DNA of 64,000 nt from Camillea tinctor (GCA_022578605.1 MU394059.1:434001-498000); one strand, 5' to 3'; positions 44,376-57,459 are shown, counted from the stretch's first letter. Made by a program: numbers and translations. The notes: generated by a model from the letters alone, not told the origin.

Positions 44376-46336
44376 TCACCCAGTATTTGCCGAATTCTTA
44401 GTCTCAGACGCTGGCGTTGATGGCCCTGCGGCTTCGCCTGCACTGGTATTACTATTGGCAGCGTTACCACCTCCTCGCCGTCCTCTGCCGCGCCCACCTC
44501 GCTTAGGGCGGTCGGGCTGAGTCTCACTCGTCTTGTCACTTGCTGGTTGCGTCGGGGCTGCAGGTGTAGCTGTTTTCTTGGCGTCCTTTCGTTCTAGGAC
44601 CTGGACTGTACCTTGTGCCACAGTTATTGGGCTTGCAGTGATAGCTTTGACGAGACCATCATGGTCCCCAAAGTCCACATAAGCAAACCCCTTTCTTTTG
44701 TCTATTTCAACAAACGTGACCGGACCGAACACTTCCATTGCCTGCTTCAGTAGGGGCTCTGTGACGCCCTGCGAGGGATTCGCATGCTTGACGAAGGCGC
44801 GCATAGCTCCTGCAGTCACCGATGACTGACCTGTCCCCTTCTTCTGCGCAGATGAAGACCCCTTTCCAGAACTCGTAGCTTTGCCACTAGCCGACTTTGG
44901 GCCAGTAGGGGGTGCAGGGGTGGATGGTGTTGCTGAAGTTGTCGCATTTGTTGAGGCAGATGCGGCGGAGGCGGCCTCATCCTTCCGTTTCAAAATGACC
45001 GGCGGCGTTGTAAGGGCTGACTTGCTGTTACTAGTGCTAGAATTATCGGTTCCCTTCCCCTTTGCATTTTCACCTGAAGCGTTCTGCTTCGAGGCTTTTG
45101 AGCCTCGGGATCTTCGGGACGTCTCTGCTGCCTGTGCTTTCGGTGCCGTCGGGGTGGAGGGAGGTATTGAAGATGATGGCTGATTCTGGCTAGATGAAGT
45201 GCTTGGGACCGGTTCCTTAGTCTCTTTCTCCTTTCCGGTATCGGTCTTAGCTGCTGCCTCTGCCTTCGCTGCGTCCTGTCGTGCCCTTCTATGCGCGCTT
45301 CCAGGGCTTAGGCCAAGGTCACGTTGTAAGATCTTAGCTGCGGCAGCAATGTTGGCACGACGGCTCTTTGGCGCCGGCTCGTCAGTCTGCTTGCTCGCAG
45401 AAATCTGGCTAGTAGAGGACTTAGCTGCCTCGGCTGCTTCCTGGGCCGCTGCCTTCTTCGTCAATAGTTTCACCGGTTCCTTCACCTTTTCTTTCTCTTT
45501 CTCCTTTTCCTTCTCCTTTTCGGCAGCTTTCTCAGCCTTTTCAGCTTTGGATTCTTTGCCCTTTTTCTTATTAGAAGAAGAATCTTCCTTAGCTTTTCCA
45601 CTCTGAGATTCGTGACGGCTGTGCTTCCCGCTCTTAGCAGCGGCTCCCTCCTTCGTTTTGTTCGCTTTCTTCTCCTTAAGATATTCTATCAAGGGTGTGG
45701 TGGTGACCTTTACATCGGCTTTGTTCGCATCGTCAATGGTCGGCTCATTTTCAGTTTCTTTAGAGACAGGTTCCTGTGTGAGGCTGCTGAGAAAGGCCAT
45801 AAAATCAGGGTCTTGGTCGATGGTGCCTTGTCTAGGGTCCGTACGGCGCTTGTTGGTGGGGATCTTTTGGTAAGGTGCATGTTCTAAGTATGGAGGTCCG
45901 ACTAGAGCTGGGTCATTAGCAGTATGCTTTGCATCTTCCCACACCAATCTCTGGACAGTGTCGGCAAGAATGGGTATATCATCAATTTTTATCAGATGAA
46001 GATAGCATCGCGCCGGCAGGGATGGGTTCGATGGGCTGATAGGAATCGAGGGATTAGCTTGGCTACGCGACTTGTCCCAAAGAAGAATACTCACTCATTA
46101 GAGATTTCGCCTTCGTGGAATCTTGTCCAGTCTACCTTCCCCTTCCCACTCTTCCATTCGTCTCCAAGTATAGTATCGAATTCTTCTCTAGTCATGCCGG
46201 GAGGAAGGCGGCGTATGATGACCTTTTTGCCCTGAGCCGGGGCCTTGGTCTTGGAAGCCTTTGGGGCATCGTTCGCTACTTGGCTAACGGTGACTGGCAG
46301 TACGCCGTTTGATTTCCGCGAAGTATTAGATGTCAT
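44376..46336 (-). CDS. upf3: Nonsense-mediated mRNA decay factor UPF3 (Smg4/UPF3), with extra C-terminal RRM-like domain
   Basis: Two exons, 46336-46095 and 46035-44376, join as EISN-DPSNPSLPARCYL in phase 2, giving 633 residues. Residues ~35-165 are the Smg4/UPF3 RRM-like domain: KVIIRRLPPGMTREEF, then LVGPPYLEHAPYQKIP and GTIDQDPDFMAFLSSL, which is diagnostic. This domain binds UPF2 in the surveillance complex that degrades transcripts with early stop codons. A long low-complexity middle follows, including alternating Glu-Lys runs and Ala/Ser/Thr-rich text. Near residues 475-560 a second RRM-like unit appears (FVKHANPSQGV, VTFVEIDKRKGFAYVDF), with the RNP1-like sequence KGFAYVDF. The tail has an RGG box (RGGRGRGRRGGG). 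The start ATG is only ~410 bases from the AT-rich block. Confidence 0.93.
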
Positions 46337-46744
46337 CTTGATGGAGGAGATGACCCGACCGGTTGAGAAGGGTTTGGTGATAAAGAATAAGAAAGGTGCT
46401 GGAGCACAATGTGTTCCAATGTCTTCTTCAGTTCTGCTCTCCGAGTTGTTGTCTAATAGCGCCGAGGAATGCTGACATGAGAATATGTAGTATGGAGCAC
46501 ATCAAATCAAAATAAGGAAGACTGATCAGCAAACGTGAGAGGTGTAAATGTTGGGTGAAGTGGTTCAAGTTGGGTAAAGGTTTACTTAAGTACCCAAGTG
46601 CTGGTGGTTGTTGTAGCTTGGAGGAATTCAGTCGGGACCTTCCAATCAATTGATTTAGACTTTATTAACGACGTTAAGGTCTTTCCTCTTTCCTTACTAA
46701 CTAATGTATATACATGTACCTATTAAAGCAAACCATACTAGAAT
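46337..46744. other. upf3 promoter region squeezed between gene and AT block
   Basis: About 400 bases of normal composition separate the upf3 start codon from the AT block, so the core promoter probably lies here. The edge of the block is abrupt, near 46745-46785. Confidence 0.6.
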
Positions 46745-48456
46745 CTGCAGGGTTTAATAAACTGTTGGTCAACCATTGGAAATTAGTTAATAAACAATTT
46801 ATAGTTAAAAGCTTATAAACGTTTATATTAAATAGCAATAAGTATTATTAATGTTTAAAACCTTTTTAACGTTTAAAATTTTTTAACGTTAAAAGTTTTT
46901 TTAACGCTTATTTAGTTTAAACGTTAATTATGCATTAATATATAATTAATAAAACATTTAATTATTTAATGTTATAAATATTATTTTAATTTATTATTAA
47001 AAGTTTATTAACTATTAATATATTGTTTAAATTTATAACTATTTATTTTTTTAACTATTTAAAATAAATTAATTATTAATATATAGTTATAAAGAAATTA
47101 ATGTTAAAATTTTAACGCTTATTAAGTTAAATTAACCATTAACAAGCTTTAAACTTTTAAAGTTTTATTTTTTTACTTTTTTAATTATTAATATTAACAC
47201 GTTTTTATTTTGTTTTATTAGTTTTTTTGCCGTTTTTTTTATTTTCGTTTTTTTTTTTATTTATTTATAATATAATACTATAAAATTAAATATATAAAAT
47301 TTACTAATAACTCCGTTTGTTTTTTTTCTTCTCGTTATATTAAAATAGCGCCTTTTTTTTTCTTTAATAATCCCGTTATTAAAAATTATATTTTTAAGCT
47401 TTTAATATAAGCTAGCTATATAAAACTTATATAAACCTTATAGTATTTATATTAATAATAAGTACTAATAAAAATATTTATAGCAATAAAATATAAAAAA
47501 ATAAGCTTTGTTAGCTAAAAAAGCCTAGTAAAAAGCTATTATTGCTGCTGCCGCTATAAAACTAAGCTTTATTTTTTACTTTAAACCGTTTATAAATTTT
47601 ATTTATAATAAATTTATAAAATAAAAGCAACTTAAAGCTTTATAATTAGTTATAGCTTATATATATATATATTATTTATAAAACGATTTTTTTAATGTTT
47701 TAAGCACTTAATAAACCTTTACTTTTTGTTTTTTTATTTTAATAAGCTTATATTTAATATAAAGTTTTTACTTACTTAAACTATTTGTTTTTATATACTT
47801 ATATGTGTTTTATAGCATAAATAAGCAAAAAAAAAGCGCTTAATTAAGCATATAACTAAAAATTAAAAATATAATAAAGCCGTAATTAAAGCTAATAAAT
47901 AAAACGCTTATTTAAAAAAAAAAGCTTATTAAAAGCATTTTTTATATAGCAAGTAAAAAGAAGTTTAAATAAATATAATATTAAAAAAAGCTTTAAAAAA
48001 ATCTGTTTTATTAAACTTAAAAGTATATTAAAAAGCTCGTTATTAGCTTTTATAATTTTATTGTTGTTTTTAGCATAAAATGTTACATAATAACCTTGTA
48101 AGTTTATATTAACTACATATTAAATAAAGCATAATATAATATAATTAATAAAAAATGTTTATTAATAATATATATAAAAATAATTTAAGTAATATGTTAA
48201 GTTTAATAAAAAATTTAATTTTTTTAACGTTTAAGTTTTAAGGTTTAATAAGCTTATTTTTAAAATAATCTGCTTTTTTTAGTTTTAAAACCGTTTTTAT
48301 ATTTTTTTAATTATTTAAAAAATTATATAAATAAAAAGGCTTTAAAGCCTTTAACACAGTATTACTATTACTATAAGTAATACCTCCCTTTTTTTCCCCC
48401 TTTTTTTTTTTTTTTTTTACTTTTTATTTAAAGTTTTTTATGCTTAATAAATATAG

Positions 48457-48458
<2 letters not shown>

Positions 48459-48489
<31 letters not shown>
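48459..48489. repeat. (AT)n microsatellite inside the AT block
   Basis: An uninterrupted TA/AT dinucleotide run of about 30 bases. Confidence 0.95.
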
Positions 48490-48493
<4 letters not shown>

Positions 48494-48833
48494 TTAAATA
48501 AAAATTTAAAAGCAACTAACTTTTAAGTTTTATTGGTTTGCTTATATTGCCGCCACTACATTTTTTACAGTAAAAAGCGCGTAAAACGTGCGCATTGCAC
48601 ATTACGTTTTTATGCTTTAATATAAAAATTTTAAAAATGTTAAATAAGCTATATATTTAAGTTATTTATGTATAAATTAAATAAAACTTAATGTTAATTT
48701 ATATATAAAAAGCGCAAAATATTTATTAAAAAGTTTATAGCTATTAAAAACTTTTATATTTTAAAAAAAATTAAGCTTAATTTTACAATAATTTTATTGC
48801 ATATAAAGTTAAACTTACTTTTTTTTATAAAAA

Positions 48834-48893
48834 ATAATAATAATAACAATAATAATAATAATAATAACAATAATAATAATAATAATAATAACT
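48834..48893. repeat. (AAT)n microsatellite with AAC variants inside the AT block
   Basis: About 60 bases of AAT triplets with three AAC interruptions. Confidence 0.95.
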
Positions 48894-51800
48894 ACTTTAT
48901 TAATTTAATTGCTTAAAAAAAAAAAAAGGTTATATATATAATATAAGTTAAAGTTAAGTTTTTATTAGCTAATATTATATTAAAAATACTTTTTTTACTT
49001 TTACTATTTTTATTACTTTATATTTTTAACTTTTATTATAATTTTTTATTTATATTATATAGCTTTTTTTTTTTAATTAATAATTAATATTTTTTAAAAG
49101 TAACATGTTTTTATTTTATTTTATTTAAACAGTAGTCGTATTAAAGGGCTTTATTTTAAAAGTTAATAAATATTTTATTAAGTATTAATTAATACTTAAA
49201 TATATTTTAATATAAATAAGCTATTTAATTTAGTTTTTTTATGCTTTAATTAATTTAGCTTTTTTATAAAATTTTCGTATACTTATTATAAATAATTAAA
49301 AATAACTTATGCTATAAATAATTATATTTTTATACTTATTTTAGTTTTTTAATAACTTTATTTAAATATAAAGCATATTTAAATATTATTTTATTTATAA
49401 TAAGAGCTTTTTTATAATTTATAAAGAAATTATGCTTTTAACACTTATTTAAAAACTTTAAAAAAATTAGCTTTTTTATTTTTTACTTCTTTATCTTTTT
49501 TTTTTTTCTTTTTTTTTTTTATGTAAATTTAAGCTTTAATTATTTTTTTTTTTACTTTGCAATTTATTAAAATTTTAATTTTATATTGCAAATTTTTTAT
49601 TTATTTTTTGCTTTATAGCTTTTTTTAATTTTATATTTTTTTATTATTAACTATTATTAATATAAGTAGCTTTAATTGTTAAACTTATTGCTTTATATAT
49701 ATTATATGTTTAAAACATAAAGCTTATTATTAAGCTTGTAAACAAAATATTAAAAGTCGTAGTAATAAGCTAATAACTATTAATAACAATAATAATTAAA
49801 GTAATAATTTTTTATTTAATTTACTTAACTTTATTACCGTAAGTAAAGTTTTTAAATATAAAGTATATATATATACTTAATATTTAATAAAAATAAAATT
49901 TCGATTTTGTTAAACTTTAAAAATAATTGTAATAATTATAAAACAAAACAAATTTTATTTTTAACTTTTTTAAGTTGTAAAATAATAAATTACTTATATT
50001 AACTAGTTAAAATAAAAAGCTTTTAAATGTAAAAAAACTACATTAATTAGTAAATTTTTAAAACGTTTTAAAAAAAAACCTTTTTAAAAATAAAGTATTT
50101 AATAATAATAGTAAAACAATTAATATTAAAATAATAAGTTATATTAAGTTTTTTATAATAATAATATAAATAACTACGACTTTTATTGCTTTTATGCTAA
50201 ATATTTTTAAAAAAACATTAACTTTATTGCGTTAAATACTATAATTTATTAAAAATAAGTTTAAAGTAATTTTTTATTAATAAAACTTAATAATAATGCT
50301 AAATTTACATTTAATATTAAAAGTTTAAACTTAATTAAATAATATTTTTAATATAATTTATTGCAGCTTTAAAAAATTTTTTTAAATATATATTAAGCTT
50401 AAAAATTTTAACTTTATTTAAAACTTTACATTTTTACTTATTGCCGTAAAGTTACTTAAAAAAAAGTTAAAAAGCGTTTTTTTTTTTTAAAAATATAAAA
50501 AGCATTAATTGCTTTTTAATTAAAAAAATGTTTTTACTAAAAAAAAAAAAGTAAGTTTAAAACCGTTTTAAACATTTAAAACTTATACTTTTTTAACTTA
50601 ATTAAGTACGTGCAAACATTTTTATTGTTAAAAATTAAAGATAATATATACTTTAATATAGCTATATTAATTAATAACTTAGTTTATTTTTAATATTTAA
50701 AAGCTTAAGCGTTTTTTATTAAAACGATATTTAACTAATTTATTTATTACTTAAATAATAAACTTATTTTTTTTTTAATTTTATTACATATAAATACTAT
50801 AATATAAATTGTTTACAATGTAAAAAAAAATTTTATAAAAGCTAAGTTTTTAAAGTATAAAAAAATTAACGTTAAATTAAAAATCTTTTTATAATATATA
50901 ATGCTATTTTAATTAAAATTAAACTTTTACTTTTATTATTTACTTTATTAAAAAAGTTAAAAAGTATAAAATTAATTATAAAAAGTTTTTTTTAAAAAAA
51001 ACCTATAATAAATAAAATAGTTTTAATTAAAAATTAAGTTAAATTTATTATTTATAATTACGTTTTTAAACAAATTTTGTTAATTGCTATAAATTATACT
51101 TATAAAAGCGTAATATTTTTAAATAAAAATAAAAACTATTAAAAAATAAACATAAAGTTTATAGTTTATAATAAGTGTAATATTAAGTTAATACGTTTTT
51201 TTTTTATAATTAAAACAACTTTTATTTAAAAAAACTTAAAATAAAAAAATTTACTTAAAAAGCACTTATTTAAACACTTAATTACAAAAATGTAAATGTT
51301 TTTATAATGCTTTTAATTTTTTTTATTAATAGTTTTAATTTATATTAAACAATATATAAGTTTATTATAAGCATTTATTACTTTATTACTGTTTTAAAAC
51401 GTTTTAATCGTTTTTATTAAATAAATGTAATGTTTTTAATACTTAAACTACATGTTTTAAACAATAAAAAAGTTTAAAAGTAAATAAAATATAAACTTTA
51501 AAAGCTTAAAAAAGGTTTTATAATTAACTTTTATAAAACTTTAGTTTTTATATTTAAATTTATTATAGTTTTAGTTAGTAATTTTCTTTAATAATAAAAA
51601 AACTTTAAGTTTTATTGTTTTATTGCTAAATAAGGCTATTAAATGTGTAATGTAATACTTATTAATCGAAAAAACTTAAAGTATAATTTTATTAGTAATA
51701 AATATTTACGCTATTACTATAAAATTTTTTAATAGCAATAATATTTGCATATATTATTAACTTAAAAGCTTAAAAAAAATATTGCTATTACGTTTAAACT

Positions 51801-54528
51801 TATAATTAAAAATCTAGCTTTAATAACAGTTTTTTTAGCTTTAAATATTATTAAAACTTAACTTTTAAATGCTATTTATTTAAAATTTAATAACTTAATT
51901 AAAATATTGCATTTTTTAATTATTAATTAAGTGTTAATATTTATAAAAATAATTAAATATGTAAAAATGTTACGCATTTTTTTATATAGCTTAATTAAAG
52001 TTTAATATAATTATTTACTTACGTTTTATAATATTTTTTTATTAAGTATAGTTATTAATTTATAATAGCTTTTTTATTATTTTAAATTTAATTAAAATTT
52101 AAACTGCATTTTATTAAAGCAGCTTTTTTAAAAATAATAATTAAAGTTTTTTAACTTAATATACATTTTTTTTTTAATTTAAATATAAAAAATATTAATT
52201 TTATTAATATTTTTATTAAAGTATTAATTAATAATATTTACATTAATTTTTTATTAATTATAAATAACATTTTAATAAATGCTTAAAACGTAAAAATTTT
52301 TACTAAATAAGTTATATTAAATTATTATTTATTTTAAAAGTTTTATATTATTATAGCTTAAGTTACAATATTTTATTAAAATATAGTAAAATAAAAGCTT
52401 TTTTTTATAGTTATTAGTAATATTATAAAAATAGCTACAAGTTTTTTTACTATTAGTTATACTGTTATAATTTAATTTATTAAAAAAATAAAAAATTTTT
52501 AAATAATAATGCAATTTATTAAAATAATAACGGTTAAATTAATAAAATATAAATTTTAAATATTAAGATTAAATGTTTATATTAGCTTTTATTATAGTAA
52601 CGTAATAAATAAATATAGCTTAATATTTATAAACATAGTTATTGTTTTTAAAATAAAGCATAAGTAAATAACTTTTTTTATTTTTTACTATTTTAAATTT
52701 ATTACTTTAAAAACACTATGCTTTTAAATTTTATAATAATCGTAATAATTAACTATTACTTTAATTTTATTGCTTTATATTTTTATATATTATAATATAG
52801 TTATTTAAAAATTTATATAATTAACTTTTTTATTAAGGCTATAAAAAAAAGTAATATATTTAATTAATTATTATTTTTTAAAAAAGGATTTATTTGCGTA
52901 AAAAAACTTTATATAAACGATTAAATTTATGCTACTTAATGCTTATAAAAACACTAATGTTAATTTAATTAAATAAATAAAAATATTATATTAAATAGTT
53001 TTATTTTTATTTATTTTTATTTTAAAAAGTTAAAAAAAAGTTTTTAAATTTATTAATACTATAAAGTTATTAGCTTTTAAGCAATATAATTTAATAATAC
53101 TTAAATTTATTAACAATAAAAAACATTAAAATGTTAAAGTTTTAAGTTTTTTAAAGAAATAAATATATAAAAATCTTAATTTACTTATTAAAAAGTTTAA
53201 AATAAATGCTAACTTTTGTTAAAAGTTAATAATAATATATAAAAATTATAAACAATAAATAATTATTATAAAAAATTAATAAGTAGTTAAATAGTAAAAA
53301 AAAATATTTTAAAAAAATAAGTAAGTTTTTTTAAAAATATTTTTTTTTAAAGCTATATTGTTTTTAAATTATGTTTTTAACAGCGTAATAATAACGTAAA
53401 AAGTTTATATTATTATTTTAATTATTAAAAAATTTTTACGCATATAACTTTTATTTATAACGCTTTAATTTAAAAACATTAATGCTATAATATAATTAAA
53501 TTAATTAAGTTAATTAAATGTTTTAAACTTTTATTACTACGATATATTAAGTAATAAAGCTAATATATTATTTATAAAGTTAAAATAAATAGCTTTATAT
53601 TTAAATTTAAAACTTAATATAACTAATTAAACTATATTTTTACTTATAACGCAATTTAAAGTACGTTTAATTAAATTTATAATATATTAATTAAAATAAA
53701 TAGCTAATATAAAAATTTATATAACTTTAAAATAAAAATAAATTAAAAAAATTTTAAAGTTTTTTTTATTATATTTTTTATTATTAAAGTTAATAAAAAC
53801 CTTTTTATTAACTTTAAAATATATTAATATAATTTGTTAATTATTATTAATTTTTTTAAGTTATATTTAATAGTTTTTTATATAGTGCTATTTAAAAAAA
53901 ATAAAAAAGGTAAATAATAGTTTATTTTTATAAATTTAATAACTATACTATTAAAATATTAAGTTTTACATGTAAATTAAAATTTTAGTTTTATATAATA
54001 AGCTTATAACATAAAAATAAACTTAATATAGTAAATATAAATAAATATAACATAAATAAAAAATAAAAAAAATAATATTAATTAATTAATTATATATTTA
54101 TAGCTTATTTAAATATAAATAAGTAAATATAGTTAGTTAAAAATAGCTTAAAAGTATTTAGCATACTTAAAAATTAAAAAATATTTTAATTAATAAAAGT
54201 TTATATTTATAATACTTATAGTGTTATATTATAAAAAAAATATAAAAAACGTTAATGCTTTTTATTAAAAATCTTTAATGTTTAAATTTTTTTTAATGTT
54301 TAAAAAAATTTTTAACGCTTAATATTTTTAACGTTTAAAAAAATTAACGCTTAATAATTTTTAAACGTTTATTTTTTTTAACATTAAAAAGTTTAACTAT
54401 TAAAAATTTATTAAATGCTTAAAAAAATTAAATAGTTTATAATTATTAACAGTTTATTACTTATTAAAAAACCTTTAATAATTAATATTATTAAACTATG
54501 TATTTACTATAAATTTACTGTTTACTAA

Positions 54529-55550
54529 CCCCTCCTGGTCTTTATATAGAAGCAAAGCAACATTGAAGGGGAAGTGCAGATGTGCAGCATGTTAAAAAAA
54601 AAAAGTACGTACCTCCCCGCGCTAGTAGTCAGTCCGTTAGTGCACGCTCATGTCCCCCCACTGGATCCCTTGAAGTACTTCAGTACCGAACTTCATTACA
54701 GCATGGTTAGAGTTAATAGTGTAGGTATCTTTAGAGAATCTGAAGGTACCTAGGCATCATTCAATCTACATGTTAACTACTATTCTTATGCGAGTCCAGT
54801 AACTTACATACATAGTGCCAATCAACTCTCACTTAAGCTGTTGTCATGCTTAGGTATTTCAAGTCTCATGCTTACATGGGACTTGAACTGTATATAGAAA
54901 GCCAGACTTGTCAAGATACAGAATTATACAATGTGGGATATTCATGGACATACCATGCTATCATCTTTGAACGATATGGCTGGTACCTATGTTATTAGTA
55001 TCTATGGACATAGGTTTCTTGTGGAGGGATACATAAGAAAAAATACACTGATACATGTATTCTTTCATTTATGTACTTCAGTGTATGTCAATACATGCAA
55101 ATACTTATTAGCTGCACCTTTAGCAGCTCAGGTACCTAAGTTATGTGCTAGATTACCGTACTCCACCACTGTACCCCTCCTTCATCCAATGATGTTCGTT
55201 TAGTTGCACATCCATTCAGAAGCAAACTACCCTGAGCAGCTGTGCCTCGAACAGCCAGGTTAGCTTGATTTTTAGTGAGGTACTTAGGTACATAGATAAT
55301 TTAAAAAATCCGTTATGTGCATATAGATTAAAGATATCTTTCTGTGCGATTTACTTTTTGCTCTGGCCTTCCCCTCTTCAAACTCGGTTTGTTGCATCTC
55401 ACCTCCTAATATCCTTCAATCCGATTTTCTTCCCACCAATCCCCTTCCCATCCATCTCACCCAGCTCGGATAGTTACATATTATTCCCTCATTCCCTAGT
55501 AACTATACCTCTATCGTTATATCCGATATACACTCACTACCTAATTCGCA
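54529..55550. other. Intergenic between AT block and ppg1
   Basis: Normal composition returns abruptly at about 54529. No supported gene; a 90-codon frame at 54931-55203 has no motif. TACCTAGG text occurs at 54746. The pyrimidine-rich stretch 55365-55540 just before 55551 looks like a fungal promoter/leader. Confidence 0.6.
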
Positions 55551-57459
55551 ATGGCCTGGCCCTCCTGGTTGGTGGTCTTCAAGACCAACATCACCACCCT
55601 AGGGCGAGCTCTCACTGTACCTCTTCGAGGCCACACCACCACTGCCACCACCACCTCCACAACCACCACCGCCCATCCTGCAGAACAGCAGAATAACGAT
55701 ATTCCCCTGCAACCCCTATACGTCGAGCCACCTTACCAATCCGGCCCTTTTCTCGAAGGTCAGATTCCGAACGAGACTCGTATCCAGCGCATTCGCGCCC
55801 GAGTCAGTCTGTGGTTGAAACGGAACTGGGTGTTTTTTCTGATCATTGGCATCCTCGGTATTCTCGCACTGCTCGGAGCTGTCGTGTACATTAGATCCCC
55901 TGGTTCAGCTGCCTATTCCTCCTTGGACAATCCAGATCCTTCCTTGAGCCCGGGCGGCGTCCTCCTAGGTAGAACTATCCCCGACATCACCACCTCTCCC
56001 GTCGTCGAGATGAGCTCAAATCGCGCTGCGGTCCCCAAACCGGGCCCGGCGAAACTAACCACTGGTGCTGGTCTGGACGAGTGGCTTGAGGAAGCGAAGC
56101 AATGCCACTATCTCCCTGAGTCGGTTATGAAGGAGCTCTGTGAAATGGTCAAAGAAGTGCTCATGGAAGGTAGGCATACTTACTTGACTCTTATTGTTCT
56201 GTTGACATGGAAATAATCTCTAACTTGTTTATTTTTTTTCTAGAGTCCAATATCCAACCCGTCATCACTCCGGTCACCATTTGTGGCGACATCCATGGCC
56301 AGTTCTACGACCTTCTCGAGTTATTCCGTGTTAGCGGTGGCATGCCTGGTCAGCCCGCAACCGAAGCTCCCACCACGGCCACTGCGGTCATTACCTCGGA
56401 CGACATTGAACCGCCCACCGAGATCACGAATCCTAAGCTGAAGAAGAAGCTCAAGAACACGAAGAGCACCGAGGAGAGCTCTGCCGCTGTCGGCGACGAA
56501 ACCATCACCGCAGAGGACGATGAAGACGAAGCTGACCCCGGCAACTCTTCTCGGCCAACTTCGGACGAGATTGATCGGCCAGTCGACAACGCCGAAACCC
56601 GCTTCGTATTCCTCGGTGACTTTGTTGACCGTGGCTATTTCAGCCTTGAGACATTCACGTTGCTCATGTGCTTGAAGGCCAAGTGAGTTTCTTTTCCATC
56701 TTATCTTGCCAGAAATCAGTGCTAACGTGTATAACCTATATCGTAGGTACCCGGATCGGATCGTCCTCGTGCGTGGCAACCACGAGTCTCGTCAGATCAC
56801 CCAAGTGTACGGCTTCTACGAGGAATGCCAGCAGAAGTACGGCAACGCGTCGGTCTGGAAGGCGTGCTGCCAAGTATTCGACTTCCTTGTCCTCGCCGCC
56901 ATCATCGATGGCGAGATTCTCTGCGTCCATGGCGGTCTCAGCCCGGAGATTCGTACCATCGACCAGATCCGAGTGGTTGCACGAGCCCAAGAGATTCCTC
57001 ATGAGGGTGCCTTTTGCGATCTCGTCTGGAGCGACCCCGAAGACGTCGAGACATGGGCGGTAAGCCCGCGTGGCGCTGGTTGGCTCTTTGGTGACAAAGT
57101 CGCCACTGAGTTCAACCACGTCAACGGGCTGAAGCTCATCGCTCGTGCGCACCAGCTCGTCAATGAGGGATACAAGGTAAGACCATCTTACTTTCCACTT
57201 CTTCCTTCTATATATATATATATGTACACGATTCTCCTTAAGCTCATCTACTAACAAATTTGAATAGTACCACTTTCCCCAGAACTCGGTGGTCACGGTC
57301 TGGTCTGCGCCCAACTACTGCTATCGTTGCGGCAATGTCGCTTCGATCATGAGCGTGGACAAGAACTTGGATCCCAAGTTCAGCATCTTCTCGGCCGTGC
57401 CTGACGATATGAGGCACGTGCCGGCTGGGCGCCGTGGACCCTCAGACTATTTCCTATGA
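55551..57459 (+). CDS. ppg1: PP2A-like Ser/Thr phosphatase Ppg1 with N-terminal membrane-anchor extension
   Basis: Four exons, 55551-56169, 56244-56682, 56747-57176 and 57268-57459, give 559 residues. The phosphatase part starts near residue 170 ([17 protein letters not shown]). It has all metal-site motifs: GDIHGQ, GDFVDRG, RGNHES, then [16 protein letters not shown] and the PP2A-type tail DYFL that can be carboxymethylated. A ~75-residue acidic/Lys-rich insertion lies between GGMPGQ and RFVFLGDF, as in other fungal Ppg1 proteins. In yeast Ppg1 works with the Far complex on ER and mitochondria. Unusually, the same unbroken frame continues upstream for 150+ codons with a Thr-rich stretch and a clear membrane helix ([22 protein letters not shown], residues 93-114). 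If translation starts at 56009 (MSSNRAAV) instead, the protein would be a soluble ~407-residue Ppg1. Confidence 0.9.

Larger units (their letters stand above)
46745..54528. mobile_element. ~7.8 kb AT-only block, likely a RIP-inactivated transposon or repeat
   Basis: From about 46745 to 54528 the sequence is nearly all A and T, with stops in every frame every few codons and no gene-like stretch. Most remaining G and C sit in AGCT, AAGC and ACGT-type contexts, with TA dinucleotides extremely frequent. This is the expected result of cytosine-to-thymine change at CpA on both strands (RIP), a defence of many ascomycetes against repeats. Both edges are sharp, consistent with a single inserted unit; 7.8 kb fits an LTR retrotransposon or a large DNA transposon, but no ORF or domain survives to type it. 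Simple repeats occur at 48459-48489 (AT) and 48834-48893 (AAT/AAC). Confidence 0.75.

Noticed and set aside
45199..45606. 135-codon + strand frame opposite upf3
   Set aside because: Antisense of Glu/Lys repeats, which reads as Phe/Ser runs; not a gene.
52329..52514. 61-codon frame inside the AT block
   Set aside because: Composition is only Asn, Lys, Tyr, Ile, Leu and Phe as expected from random AT sequence; surrounding frames are full of stops.
46745..54528. Insertion of mitochondrial DNA into the nucleus
   Set aside because: No tRNA, rRNA or mitochondrial protein motif was seen, and AT content is higher than usual fungal mtDNA. RIP of a repeat explains it better, though a search would settle it.
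54931..55203. 90-codon frame between AT block and ppg1
   Set aside because: No motif and it contains TACATA-type spacer repeats found in other non-coding parts.
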